Of a DNA stretch of 64,000 nt, positions 36,301 through 49,384 are shown piece after piece. Below the pieces are notes generated by a model, which was given only the letters and a program-made list of their open reading frames with translations, searched no databases and was not told the origin of the DNA. Origin of the DNA: Cryptomeria japonica. Taxonomy: Eukaryota > Streptophyta > Pinopsida > Cupressales > Cupressaceae. The stretch covers positions 20,413,047 to 20,477,046 of the forward strand of contig NC_081405.1 of NCBI RefSeq assembly GCF_030272615.1. The letters are read 5' to 3'. The first letter of the stretch is position 1; every line of letters begins with the position of its first letter. The translations under genes and the position numbers were made by a program.

Positions 36301-37849
36301 TTGTTATGAGTTTGACACCTTAGCTATATTTTTGACAGGTCTCTCACTCCTCTTCTCCACATCTACTCCTTCCTAAGAGACTCCCCAATCTGTCTACCTC
36401 TCCTTTAACTACCTTGTCGACATGTCTAGGGTGCTTGGATCCTAACTGTTGTTCTCTACAGCTGAGTCGACTTTACTAAAAATGACTTCCCTAAAATTTG
36501 CAAAGTTAAGTTAAATTAACTTCTTACTATACATGTCGATCAAGGTAGACATTGGTGGCTTTACGTGGGCTGGTAACCCACGTTACCATTAATGCATGCC
36601 ACATGTTTTGGCAACTTGCAATGTGGATGTTCTTTTATGCAAATTAAAAAGGAGTGGTCGGTGTTTAAATAAAAGGGAGAAGTGGTCGGTGGTAATACCG
36701 ACCCCTCCCTTTATATAAGGGGAGTAGTCGATATTACTATCAGCCACCCTCATTAAGTTTTAATTTTAAAAAAAAAACTAACCCGCCATCAATAAATCAT
36801 TTGTTATTATTATTTTTAATTTTAATTTTATATATATATATATTTAAATAATGACTTCTCAATTTAAGTCGCCTTCCAATTATTTATATAAACATTAAAC
36901 TCGTTAACATTTTTTTTTTTTACTAAACCGTTTCCCATGATTATATATTTAAAATATATTATGGATTTTCATAAAGTAATTTAAATTCCGCAAATCTATT
37001 TACATATTTGATAATTACACACGTATCTATAAGTCCATGATTATTATAACTCTAATACATACATAATACATATACATATTTAATCTCAAATGATTATGTA
37101 TAGATAAAACAAAATTCATGAAGTAATCAAATTTCACAATAATTGGATATTTATATAATAACTATATAGATATATATGTATATGACTAAATCAATTTCTC
37201 ATATATATATATATTATCCAATTTAGAAAAGTAAACTCATAAGTACAATATTTCATACATTTATACATATCTGAACATAAAGAACGTATAAACTTACGAT
37301 CAATATTCATATCTAATCTATTAACAAAACAATCTTACTTTAAAATAAGACATAATATTTCACATTCAGTCATGCAACTTGGATTTAATTCAATCACCTC
37401 TCAAATCATGCAATCAATGCACATGTATAAATATTTAAATCAATCTACTACTCATTTCAATTTAAACAAACATTCAAATAAGATCATTTAAATCATCCAT
37501 CATTACAAGATGCAAATTATAAATCCTAATGAGGTGTGTGAAAGATTTCATCTATTCTAACAAAATACAAGAGCTAAGACAACTCTACCTGAACCATGTT
37601 CTCATCTTCATCTGCGTTCACCAGTTCCTGCATTCACTTGCACTCAGTTACTCATTAGCAATGACAATCCCAATTTTGCAATAAAAATTATTACCGATCA
37701 TTCAATTGTATATAAATCATTTTAGTGCATTCGATCTCCTATCTTATTTCATTGATAATTCCAATTTCATTTCATTTCCAATTCATTTGCGAAAAATAAA
37801 CATTATTTTCTTAATTAAATAATTAATGGAAAAATAGGGTTCGTGACAC
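33384..37849. other. AT-rich non-coding interval with an LTR-promoter-like patch
   Basis: No gene is supported. Short direct repeats (CTTGAGAAGGGCAAGTGTCATGG type) lie at 33953-34050. Around 36690-36725 a TATA-like CTTTATATAAGG sits in a GC-richer patch (GTCGGTGGTAATACCGACC). To its left is a pyrimidine-rich tract (36090-36240) that reads as purine-rich on the minus strand. This would suit the promoter and leader of an old minus-strand LTR, but I cannot define its ends. Confidence 0.4.
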
Positions 37850-38290
37850 ATTCAAAATATGAAGATATTTCCAAATATCGAGATAATTAGGATATTTTCC
37901 CAAATTTTAAGAAATTTCCCCAAATATTAGGAAATTCAAGATATTTCCATTCCAAATATGAAGATATTTCCAAATATCGAGATAATTAGAATATTTTCCC
38001 AGATTTTAGGAAATTTTCCCAAATATTAAAAAATTTAAGATATTTGGGAATGTGCACACATATGGGGAGGGAAAGAGGATAAGGTTGACTAAAACCTATG
38101 GAATAACATGTGTCCTTAAGGACACATGCCTATTCGGGAGAGAGACGCCCAAAGAGGAAGGCTCCATTCCAAATATGAAGATATTTTCAAATATTGGGAT
38201 GTTTAAGATATTTCCCCAAAAGATATTTGGGAATGTGCACATATATGGGGAGGGAAAGAGGATAAGGTTGACTAAAATCTATGATTAGCT
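37850..38290. repeat. Tandem repeats of an AAGATATTTCC-type unit
   Basis: Units built of CCAAATATGAAGATATTTCC and CAAATATCGAGATAATTAG repeat two to three times. Each block then leads into AATGTGCACA..ATATGGGG and GGATAAGGTTGACTAAAA. A further copy of the same block lies at 41025-41160. Confidence 0.8.
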
Positions 38291-41024
38291 AGGTGGGTAG
38301 GTTTAGAGGACTTGGGTTAAATGAGAGTTAGAGGAGGGTTAAAGTTAGGAGTCATGTGAGGAAACAGAATTAATTTAATTAATTAATTCCATATTGGGAA
38401 AAAGGAGGAAAGGAACTGGTGTAGGAGCACCTAGCTTCATTCTCAGCTTCATTTTCATCACAGGTTTGTTTTTTGTTAGTTTTAAGTTGGAAAGTTGTCT
38501 AGGATGTTTTTAAGGTTGTTCTAGGTTGTTTGGATGAGTTTTGAACTCATTGTGTGGTTTTGGTTTCTTGTTTTCATCTTTTTGCTCAAAGTTGTCAGTT
38601 TGGTGTTGCCTGGCAAAATGATGCAAAAATGAGTTTTTAATGTGGTTTTTGTTTTAAAAGGTTTTAGACATGTTTTATGCTTGGGTTTTAGGTGTGAGAA
38701 GTGTTTTTAGGTGATTGTTAGTCTTGGAGGTCAATCTTGCATTTTCTAGGCACCAAAAGTTGTCATTTAGGCATCAAAATGTCAATTTTAGGTGCTCTTG
38801 GACATGTACCTATCTGTACAGGAGGCTAACCAACTGGGAGAGGTATTTAATCTCCTGTTTGAACCATTGTAAGGGTTGATTTCATGGATTTATGAAGCAT
38901 TTTCCAAGTTTGCACTAGTTTTACTTGGTTTTTCTCTAGTTTTTAACTCCATGTGAATAGCAGTCCATACACCTACTGTACTTGGCAGTACTGTTCTTGC
39001 ATTTTTAGATTCTATTATGTTTTCTTAAGCTTTTCCCTTTGGTGGCATCTAATTTTATCAAGTTTTGAGTTTGTAGCAAAATTAGTTTGAATTGACAGTT
39101 TCACTGCCTTGTCTAGGAAATTGGCAAGGATGCTTGACCAACTTGGCTTCTTGAAGTCCTAAAATGTTCATGGCTTCCCAAGAACCAATTGGTCAACTTG
39201 TAAATTATGTAAATACATGTTTTGTCTTCAAGAATGCAGGTGCAAGGAGTTTCGTGGCCATGGAGCCCTAGGCAAGTGTGCCATTTGGCTAGGGTCTTGT
39301 AAAGGTTTGATGCTTTGCTCTCCCATAGCAAATGCATTCTTCAGGTGGACGGACTTGTCTTGTTGTCCAAGACTGTAAGTGAAATCTAAGAGGCTTTCTA
39401 AGCCAAGAGAAGGAAGATTGCATTTTTAGTTTGTGCAAATTGTAAACAAAAACAGTGAGTCACTGTTTGGTATTAGTTTTCCTTTCTTTTGTTTGCTCTC
39501 CACCATTTATTGGTGTGTGTAAAACCTTGTATCTTCTTTGTTTGTTTGCAAACAAGAGCAAGGAAAGGTGTTTGACCCTTTTCCATGGGTTGGAAAGTTG
39601 CCAAGATCAATTGATGATCTTTGAGGCAAAGTTGTAATGCCCAATTTGTTGCCATAGTCAACTATGACTGGTTTTTACATTCTTTGTTGAAGTTATACAT
39701 GAAATTCTCCTCTCCAAGTGGCAGGTATGAAGGACATCAAGCTTTAAAAGGCAGAGCATTGCTAAGAAAGCACAAACAGATCTTCAAATAGGAGTTTTGA
39801 CAAATGTAAAGTGCAGGTCCAAAGGAGAAAACAGTGAAAAGAGAAAAGTGCAGTCATAAATGACTTGACAGTGAACAAATCTTTGTTGTAATTGCCTAAT
39901 AGCTTTTGTGCAGGGCTAATGAGATATTTGTGTGTCTTTAATGATGGACTTGTTCTCATGTTTTTAAATGTAATTTCTTTTCATGCTAAAGATGTGCTTA
40001 TAGACAGCAATAATGAGAAAGTTGTCAACGTTGCATATGCCTTATGAGCAACTTTTGTAAATCTGATTTCCTAACCTTTGGAAGGTGTAAAACTTGTCTT
40101 TTCATGGCTCATTTAACAAGTAACAGGGTAGAATCAAGGTTGTATAGTCCATGTTGAAGGTCTCCAACTTGTTAGTCATTATTTGCCATTGAAACTCTTG
40201 CAAACCCTCCTTTTTCACCCATTTTTGGGACAGTCACGGAGAAGGCCTAAGAGACCCTGAGACTTTGAAAATCTTCAAGAACTCCCAAAAGGGTGTCTGA
40301 ATATCAACTCCTTTTTGTCTAGATGTCCATCACTTGAGCAGGGTGAGCACAAAACCCCAAATGGAGGGCTAATTCCTTGTAGCCCATTTTAGACCTCAAA
40401 ATTGAGTTTTTGTCAAATCGAGTACAAAAATGGAGGATGTAAGGCATGAAGTTCTTCAATAACAGTTGAAACAAGTTGTCCTTTTATGAATTTAACCTTT
40501 TTGGTGGGAAAGACTCCAAAACTTAGGTTGCAGCACTTGTGAAGGCTTCTACACTCCAAAACGTAGAAGACCAAAAGACACCCAAGGAAACAAAACTTGT
40601 CTCAAACTTATAACTCACTAAGAGGAGACCTTGTGCAATTAGAGAGCAGATAAGGGACAGAGGAATGAATGCCAATTGGGTGAGCAAGGAGTTGGATTAC
40701 CAAACCAAAGTGATTATGGAGTTGAAGCCCTTGAGTAGCCAAGGAGAGTTTGACATAGGGAAGTGGAACAAGGTGAGTTGTTAGATTGCCTTTGAGCTAT
40801 TTGCACTCTGTCCTTGGTGACTACACCTTGAAAACAATAAGGATCTATCACTTAGCAAACATACTAGCCACTCAACAACCACCTAGCATTACCTCCCTAT
40901 CAGGAACAAAAGATGAATTAAATAGTCAAATTATGCATTTGATTTATTTAATAGAAGAAAGAGGTGAATTTAGTTAATTCAATTCAATTTATGATTGTCA
41001 AATAATTAATTAAAAGGGAATTCA
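38291..41024. other. Non-coding interval bracketed by copies of the same repeat
   Basis: This 2.7-kb stretch has somewhat higher GC and no stop-free frame worth calling. The flanks carry the same GATAAGGTTGACTAAAAC(C/T)TAT block (38262 and 41105). It may therefore be an insertion or a segment between two LTR-like repeats; I could not find matching termini. Confidence 0.4.
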
Positions 41025-41399
41025 TTTCCAAATATTAAGATATTTCCCCAAATATTAAGATATTTTAGATATTTTGGAATGTGCACACATATAGAAAGGG
41101 AAAGAGGATAAGGTTGACTAAAACCTATCGTTAGCTAGATTGACTAAAACCTATAGTTAAAGTATAGTTTATTTTGATAAAATTAGTTACGTAATTGTAA
41201 CTAATTTTATTTTATTGATATGAAGAAATAACATAATATCTAAGTTAATACACAAATAATGTAAATATCTAGTTAACGTGAAGAAAAAACCCCAACTACA
41301 TAATGACAAGTATATTCTAATACTTTAGTAAGTTTTAGTAAGTTTTTCTCATTTAACGATGAATGGTGCACTTTTTTTATATTAAATTATATAAAATTA

Positions 41400-44300
41400 T
41401 TTTATATAAAAGACAAGTGGAATGAAATCAAATCTCCACAAGTCAATACAAAAGTATAAAGATAAAAAAAAGTACCCACATAACTCGGTTAAAGTAATCT
41501 TAGTGTGGGGAGGGTGGTCATGGTCAAGGGGTTGCCTTAGCCATTCAAAAGGTCTTAGGTATGAAGATTGGGCTCCCAAACTATGATGGTAAGTTCTTTG
41601 CCTTCTTTTTTAATAAAGAAAGGTTTTGTGAACAAAAGATAGTAAGGTCATGTGAACAAGAGATAGTAAGGTCCAATAGAGGGAACTTCCCACTGTCATA
41701 CAAATAAGGATGCCATGATCACATTAATAAGTAGAAGACTAGGGGAAGAACACCGATTACCACCCATGTTCCAATAACCGTTCACTCCTTGCACACCCAA
41801 CCTCTCAATTACTAACTTTAAGGAAACCAAAACAAAAAACTGAATGTCCATTAATAAATTTCACATGTACCAATAGCTGCTCATTTTTTAGCATTTTTGG
41901 ACCATAATTGGTCCATTTGTGCACCATTATTGGTACCAATAGCGCACGACTACTGGAGCATTTGTGTATAAGTATTGGCAATTTTAAGTGCACGGCTATT
42001 GGGGCATTTTTAAGTAGGTATCGAGTGACACTTTGAAATGTGTACTTTTTGACTCTTGTGCACATAATGGATCTCACAGTGCATCGTTACTACCTAGAAG
42101 CTAGAACAATAACTCTAAACAGTTGAGTTGTATGTGGAGAACAAAAAATTGTCAAAATATGATGTACCATTTAGAATATGTAGATGCGTGAAGTTAACTA
42201 TAACGACTACTGATATGCTTCCCTAACTATGAAATGAGGGAATCCAGTCACGATATTTAGATAAAATGGTCTTATGAAAACCTTATTTAGAACAAACACT
42301 TAGATATGGCCTCATCGGTGTTGTGGAACATACATATTAATGAGAAATAACCCAAAACAATAGCCAAATGAAATCTACAAATAGAAAACCTCTAAAACAA
42401 TCTTTACCAACCAAAACTGACATTTATTGAATTGAATTGAATGATCTAGCTGATTATTTTGAAATTTTGAAAACATGATGTGGCGATCAATAATTGGTAG
42501 TTCTTATTTACATCTGATCACGTGTGCATTCCATTATCATCACTGATAGTTGTGCTGGATTCTGAAGGGCCTACTTGAGATTTTGTGTAGCTTTCAAGTC
42601 CTGTAAATAGTCTAATAACTTTTTTAGACACTCTACAACAGTCGCTATCATCATTCTGGTGATGATTACAGGGAAGCCTCGGGAACTTTTTAATTGAATC
42701 TTGCTCTTTCCTTCATATTTATTGTTGTTTCCACTTTTTCTATATTCATTTGTTTTTTGTTTTGTTTTTAATTTGAGTTATATATTATTTAAAAAAGGAA
42801 AATAGTTTATTTTAAAAGATGGAATAGGATTATATTTTTTTTTTGTTATGTAAATCATGTAGATTCTATAAGAATTTAGTGTGTTGTTTATACATGTTAA
42901 CAATAAAATTAAGTTTGAAAAAGGAAATGGTTGGAGTAATATAAAGTTAGAATGTCATAGAAATGATTATGTAATTAAAGTTATAAAGTTTAAATTTGGA
43001 GGAGGGTCTTGATCATTTTGATTGCTCTAATCTATATTGAAGGTAAGGCTTTTTCATCATTGATCGGCTCCCAACCAATGAGAATGTTATCTTTATTCTC
43101 CTACTTGTAGGGTTGTGAGTTAAGCACATAAGTGGGGGATTAAGTATGATTTTGTTGCAACAAGATGGTAAGGGTTAAACATAGAGACTTCTCTTGACCA
43201 TGAGGAGGGGCCCATTTATGTCAATGAGAGGACTTGGTATGTTGTTGGCATGTCTATGGTAAAGAAATCAACTAGTGTGTTGCTCTACCATTGGAGGAGA
43301 TGGCCATATATGGTAGGTTTGTAAGTAGTGGCAAGCGAAAACAAAGTGCTCACATTGTCAACCCCAAGGGAACTTAGTACAAGTTGGTGAAGGCAAGGGA
43401 TCCCAAGCCATAATATATGGGCACTAGTCCAATGATTGAAAATTCTAGAGATATGCCACCTTCATTGCCACTTTACTGGTTTGCACCTATATTCACATGA
43501 ATGCATTTGATCAACAAAGACTTGGTACAAATCGAAAAAATCTTATCAACTAAAGTATGAGCAAAAATAGTTGCATTTCATCTTTCCATTTAATAAATTA
43601 AATATGTTGTTTTGAAAGCACGTTAACTTGCTAAGTTCATTTGCTTTCAAGTCTAGGTGCATCCCCTAAAAGGACAATGTATCAATTAAAAGGCTTTGAT
43701 CTAAAAGGTTTGAAAAAATCATGGCATGAGACTCTTAAGTAGCCTACACACATAAAAAAAAAAAATACTCTCCCAATATGTCAATATGACATATGTCAAC
43801 ATGCACAAAGATGCAAGTCCAATTGTTCCATACTCCTGAAGTGGACGTCTAAAAGGAATAGTCTCCCAATAAGCTTTGTAATCACCACTGATAACTGAAT
43901 CCACTTTTGTAAATGCTATTACAATTTTTCAAAGGTAAATAAGTATTAAATATTTTTGTCACACATGATCCTAGCCATCAAAGTACTTATTCCAATGATC
44001 ATGGATGTACATAAAATGAATTAGTATTTCAAGGTTAATTCCACCTACCCTAACATTCTCCCACTGGAAATTATGCATTCCAATTACATCCATGAGATAT
44101 ATAAAATTTAATCAAGTATAATGATTAAGGCCCATATCCATCCTACACTAAAAGAACTTGTTGATCACTAAAGTGAGCACTAAAGAAATCACAGTCTATA
44201 AATTTCATGGATGTGAGACTATGATTAGTGAAACAACCTCCGAATTTTAAAAGAACCTGCCTCTTTTGATTTTAGGGGAGAGGAAAGGGAGATAAATGTT

Positions 44301-46020
44301 TTAAAAGAAACTACATTTAACTTAGGTCCTAATCTTAGGCAATGCGTAAAAAATTTGAATTAATTTTCCATTCCACAAAGCATAAGATAATGGATAATGG
44401 TTGAATGAATTTGTGATAATTCAAAAGGGCACACCCATGATTTAACTCCCAAATTATAGTACAACATTATGAATTACAAAAGCTTGAAGCTTACAATTTA
44501 AATATTAAATTATATAAAATATAATGCACAAATTTATATAAAAGAAAGGTGGAATGAAATCACATCTCCACGAGTCAATACAAATGTCTAAAGACAAAAG
44601 AAAAGAAGTGATATTTCTAAGTAGCAAAAATGTAGCTAATGCAATCTCAATGAGAGGAGGATCGTGGTCAAAGGAGTTGCCTTAGCCATTTAACAAGTCC
44701 TAGCCATCAAGAATAGGCTCCTAATTCATCACAGTATGGACTCTTTATCTTTATCTTTTTCTTAACCAACAAGAATCGTGTGAATAGGAGAAATAATAAA
44801 GTCCAAGTAGAGGAACTTCTCATTATCATGTGAAATGAGGATGTTACAATGATGTGCTATAGAGTGGAAGACTAACAATGAGGTCAGGAAGACCATCCAT
44901 AATGCATAAATTAAGGGGACATTTAGATTTATTTCTAGAATAGATATTATAGCTACGACCATTTTAGTATCCACATAGAGGTGAAACATGCCTATCAATA
45001 GAAGGCGGCAACATATGAACGATAATCTACACAACATGTTAACTCAATACTGACCAAAAATCTGCAAATAAAAAAACTTTAAAGCAACTTTATTAACCTA
45101 GATCTAAATTCATGACATTAACTTTCTCAAAACTTAACACTCAAAACTACAACAAAGTTTAAATAAAAAGTACAGTCTTCAAAATATAATGGAGGATCTC
45201 AATCTTGTGGCTCTTAGCCTCGAGATTCTAAACATAATATGCTCCATAAAACTTGGTCCTAATCCTCTCAACAAACCTTTTACCACTTCTTATGGACAAA
45301 ACACTGGGTAGCTCGACTATAATAAGATTCCTTATATAAAATGATTTTTTTATAAATTTACTATTTTTCTTAATTATTAATAAAAGATTAAAACTTATTC
45401 ATTATAAAAGACAAACAAGTTTCTAAGGCCATACACTCTTGGGAATGAATGAATTTGTGGGCATAGCAAAATTTGCTTTGAAGTTTGGGTGTCAATCAAA
45501 AGAAATGAATTAAAGATTGGAACAATTCTGTACCCTTGCTATCTCAGTCAGTGGAAGTTACAAGAGAGACACAAATTTATTGAACTGAATGATCTGTCTT
45601 AAGAAATTTTGAAATCTTAGAAAACGTAGGTATTGCTGGCAACCAATCTATCGTATGTTTTATCTCCATCTCACCACTTGTGAATTCCATTGTCGTCATA
45701 ATAAATGCTCTTTTGGAAATTGTGGATTCCAGAGGGCCTACTTCAGATTTGGTCCATGCTTTGTAGCTTTCAAGGTCTGTCATATGATATATAACTTTTA
45801 AAAATGTGTACGCTGAACAGTCAATAACTTCTGAACAGTGTGCAATACTTTATTATGGTGATAGGTACAGGGAAGCCATGGAAGTATTCAGCCACAGCCT
45901 TAGGACTTTTTGATTGGATGTTGTGAAATATTACTGTAGAGATCCTTCATATTTATTGTTTCCACTTATTCTAGGTTGAAAAAATAGTTCTATTTTAAGA
46001 AATGGATTGAGTAGAAATCG
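41400..46020. repeat. Diverged segmental duplications, non-coding
   Basis: The block at 41400-41660 recurs at 44525-44800 (shared TATAAAAGA..GTGGAATGAAATCA and GTTGCCTTAGCCATT). A second block recurs at 42428-42740, 45404-45975 and 47990-48545 (shared GAACTGAATGATCTG, GTGAATTCCATTGT and ACAGGGAAGCC). The block at 42940-43740 recurs at 49650-50410. The modules contain no continuous coding frame. Their origin is unknown; the second could be an old multi-copy gene fragment. Confidence 0.7.
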
Positions 46021-46199
46021 AAGTTATAATCAATGGGTAGTCATTGTCATTGAGTGTTTGTTAGTTAGAGGTCAATGGTTTAAATCTCGCACATTCGAGG
46101 ATATTTTTCGATTGAACATTTATTGAGGTTGGTAACCAAAATCAAAACCTAATAAGCTACGATGATATTGGATGAAGCAATGTTGTAGTTATAAGAAAT

Positions 46200-47960
46200 T
46201 AGGGAAAATATCTACTTTTGTACCAATAATCTTAACTTGATATCAACAAAAATGGAATGTGGAGATGCTAACTAGAAGATATTCTAGTGTCAATACTTTA
46301 TATTTAGATTATTTTATATCATAGACCAAAGGGGTGATGTCGTTACTATGAAATTGTAGGGGTATGCAATTTCTTACCCTACAAATATAAATTCTAAAAG
46401 CACACAAAAGCTAGACTTTTTTAATAAAATCTAGCCTTATCCCTTAAAAGGACATTGTGCCAACTAAATGGCTTTGGTCTAAAAGATTTGAATAAATCAT
46501 GATCTAAGCTTAGATAGCTTGCACATCAGCACAAAACCAAAATAGATGCATGATTTTATTAATGTGCCCACAAAATGGACGTCTAGGGTTTGAAACATCC
46601 CAATAGATCAATCATTTACGAATAGTGAGGCCTCGGTATAGAAAACATAGTGTGAAATGAACAATCGTTTATTCAATAATAAATTGCTCGATAGTTTGGA
46701 AACAATTGCTCTAAATGTGAGAGGGTATCTAAAGAGGCCACCTCATATTCAACTTTTAAATCATAGGTAAATGTAAAGAGAGCTAATTATGCCATTTGTT
46801 GTGTTCATACTTATGGAAAGGATATCAATATTTTACTTCCAATATTTCCACTAGGGTTTTGTCGATCTCAAAGAAATCTTGTGTAGGTGTTGAAAATGTA
46901 ATCTTGTGTAGGGATTGAAAATGTAATACCTCAATAATAAACTAGAAAGACTCTTTATTTTTTGTTTTCAAGTTATAATTGGCCTATATTTGAGATCATG
47001 AGAGAAAAGCAAAAGAAACTTTCGAGAAAAGATCCTGGATAGATTTAATACTTTTGGAAAACTTAAGGGGGTGCATCTTAGATATCTTGACTATTGTTTT
47101 GTCTTACGAATTAATGGTAGGTGACCAAGATAGAGACTACAAGTTAATAGAGACCATTAAAAAAATCATTACCCTTCTAGAAGAGCCAATGATAGATGGT
47201 GTCTAAAGCATTCCAAAAAAAAATTGGCCACAAAAGTTATTATTATTGATAGGAACGAAGAGAATGAAAATTCAATCCTTTCCTAGTAGATCTTTTAAGA
47301 GAGACCTAGAGGAAATACAATTCCTTAATAATACTCTCTCTCCTTTTTTTAGCTTAAATTACTTTCATGACCCAATTTGTATGGAGCACAATTACCCATC
47401 TCTAAACATCAAGTAAATCCAAACCTCCAAAGCCTCTAGGAAGGTACCATATGTCCTATGCTATTCTATAAAAATTCTTCTTATGATCAAATTGGCCCAA
47501 ATAAACTCATATAGGAGATTCTCTAGCTTGTGATCATGATAGGAAAGAGGAAGAAAATCTTGAGTAAAAATCCAAGATATATTTAATACTTCTTTTGAAA
47601 AACTTAGAGTGCATCTTAAGAATCTTGACTACTAGTTTGTATTAGAAATTGATGGTAGGAGATCAAAATTGAGACTACAGGATAATAGAGAGACTGTTAA
47701 AAAAGTCATTGCTCTTCTAGAAAAGTCGAAGATTGATGGCTTGTCAAGCCTTCCATATAATTTTGATCATAAAAGTTATTATTATCTTGATAAAAACAAG
47801 AGAGATAACAAGAAAATGAGAACCCGATCCTTTTCATTAGATCTCTTCTTTTTTACCTTCAATTTCATGTTCCACACAATTCCCCATCTCTAAACATCAA
47901 GTAAATCCAAGCCTCCAAAGCCTCTAGGAAGGTATCATATGTCCCATACCAATCTAGGAA
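46200..47960 (-). mobile_element. Degraded LINE (non-LTR) 3' region, two copies
   Basis: On the minus strand, 47510-47020 and 47960-47560 both read DIWYLPRGFGGLDLLDV followed by a Trp-Gly-Ile/Val-Val-Leu-His-Thr stretch, with many stops. A Trp-x-x-x-Pro-x-x-x-Gly-Gly-Leu-Gly-Leu-Leu motif is typical of the segment just after reverse transcriptase in plant LINEs (zf-RVT region). The same sequence occurs again at 51420-50910. Calling these LINE remnants rests on that motif and on the RT-like text at 51421-52050. Confidence 0.5.
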
Positions 47961-48569
47961 AGTTCTTATTATGGTCAAAATGCAAACAAATTTAACGCAT
48001 ACATTGTTGGCAATGAATGACTTTGTGGGCATAGAAAACTCTGCTTTGTATTTTGGGTGTCTGAAAAGAGATGAATTAAAGATGGAATGCTTCTGGATCG
48101 TTGCTGTCTCAGTCAGTGGAAGATTCAAGAGCAACACAGAATAATTGAACTGAATGATCTGGCTGATTGTTTGTCATTTTCAAAATTTGAAAGTTTAGAA
48201 AACATACGTAGGTATTGCTGGCAAGCAATCTATCGTATTGTTTCTCTCTATCTCATCACTTGTGAATTCCATTGTGGCCATAAATTATGGACTCTCTAAT
48301 GTCAGTCTATTCAGGATTGTAGAGGACCTACTTCAGATTTGGTCTATGCTTTCAAGGTTTGTCGTATGATCAATAACTTGTAAACAGTGTGCAATGATCG
48401 TTATGGTTTATTATGGTGATAGATACAGGGAAGCCATGGAAGTATTCAGCCATAACCTTAGGACTTTTTGATTGGGTGTTGCAAAACATTATTCTAGAGA
48501 TCCTTCATATTTATTGTTTCCACCTTTTTCATATTGATTTTTTGTTTTTGTTTTTAAATCTATGTTAGC

Positions 48570-49370
48570 TCAAATTTTCGGGACGGGGATTGCAGGACGA
48601 GTTTTTTGGACGATACAATTTTTTATCAATTTTGGGGACAACATGGGGATGGCAAAGAGGACGGCTATATAAAATATAAGGAAATTTTTAAATGTTCATA
48701 TGAAAAATAGATAAAACATGTATATATACATTATATTCATATGAAAACATGGATAAAGCATGTATATGTACATTATAGAACCGTGTTCAGAATTCATTGT
48801 CAAAACTCAATATGCATTCATAATTGAAAATTCATTGTCAATATGCCAACACTTGTTTGCATGTAGTTCATTGTTTCTTTCTAGTTGAAGGATATTCTGA
48901 TAGTACTCTATTACTATTATGACCTACAACCGCTTCTTTATGCACTACCAAGCTTTGGGTGTTTGTGAAATATGAGTGCTTTTGGCTATGATTCAGATCT
49001 GTTTACCTTTCATATCAGTGAAAAGTCCACAATTGTAGACCTACAACCACTTTTTTACGTACTATTGAGTTCTGAGTGTTTGTGAAATTTATTACCAGGT
49101 TGTTGCTCATTATCTCTAAGTGCTTTTGGAAGTGATTTAGAAATGTTTAGCTATCGTATTAGTGAAAAATCAGTTTTACAAACCTATATTAAAATTAAAA
49201 AATGTTTTTTTAGAGCATTTGAGCCTTTTTTTATGTGCTGGGAAAAGGGGGACGGTTGGCTCTCCCGAGACGATTAGGGGACGTCATAGGCATCCCCAAC
49301 CATATTGGGGATGGGGGCACATCCTCTTTGAGAATCACTATCATCCCCAAGTTTTGGGGATGTTTCCTTA
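48570..49370. other. GC-rich island with GGGGAT motifs and paired hairpins
   Basis: The left edge carries GGGACGGGGATTGCAGGACG (48582) and TGGGGACAACATGGGGATGG. The right edge carries GGGGGACGG, AGGGGACGTC and two hairpins with the same nine-base arms, CATCCCCAA/TTGGGGATG, at 49291-49313 (loop 5) and 49342-49362 (loop 3). The middle is ordinary AT-rich sequence. It resembles the ends of a transposon, but I could not define matching termini or a target duplication. Confidence 0.45.
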
Positions 49371-49384
49371 ATTATCAATATAAA

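Noticed and set aside
36053-36376. A Ser/Leu-rich 107-codon frame on +
   Set aside because: It comes from a pyrimidine-rich tract; the composition explains the frame. It could be an LTR leader on the other strand.
38052-38288. A 78-codon frame containing RKRIRLTK-type repeats
   Set aside because: It is two copies of a tandem DNA repeat read through; the repeat continues outside the frame.
48087-48299. A 70-codon protein (ELNDLADCLSFSKFES...) as a real gene
   Set aside because: The same DNA block is present in two other diverged copies in which the frame is not kept.
49342-49380. Helitron 3' end (hairpin near a terminus)
   Set aside because: The hairpin is present but no CTRR terminus or A/T insertion site follows at the expected distance.
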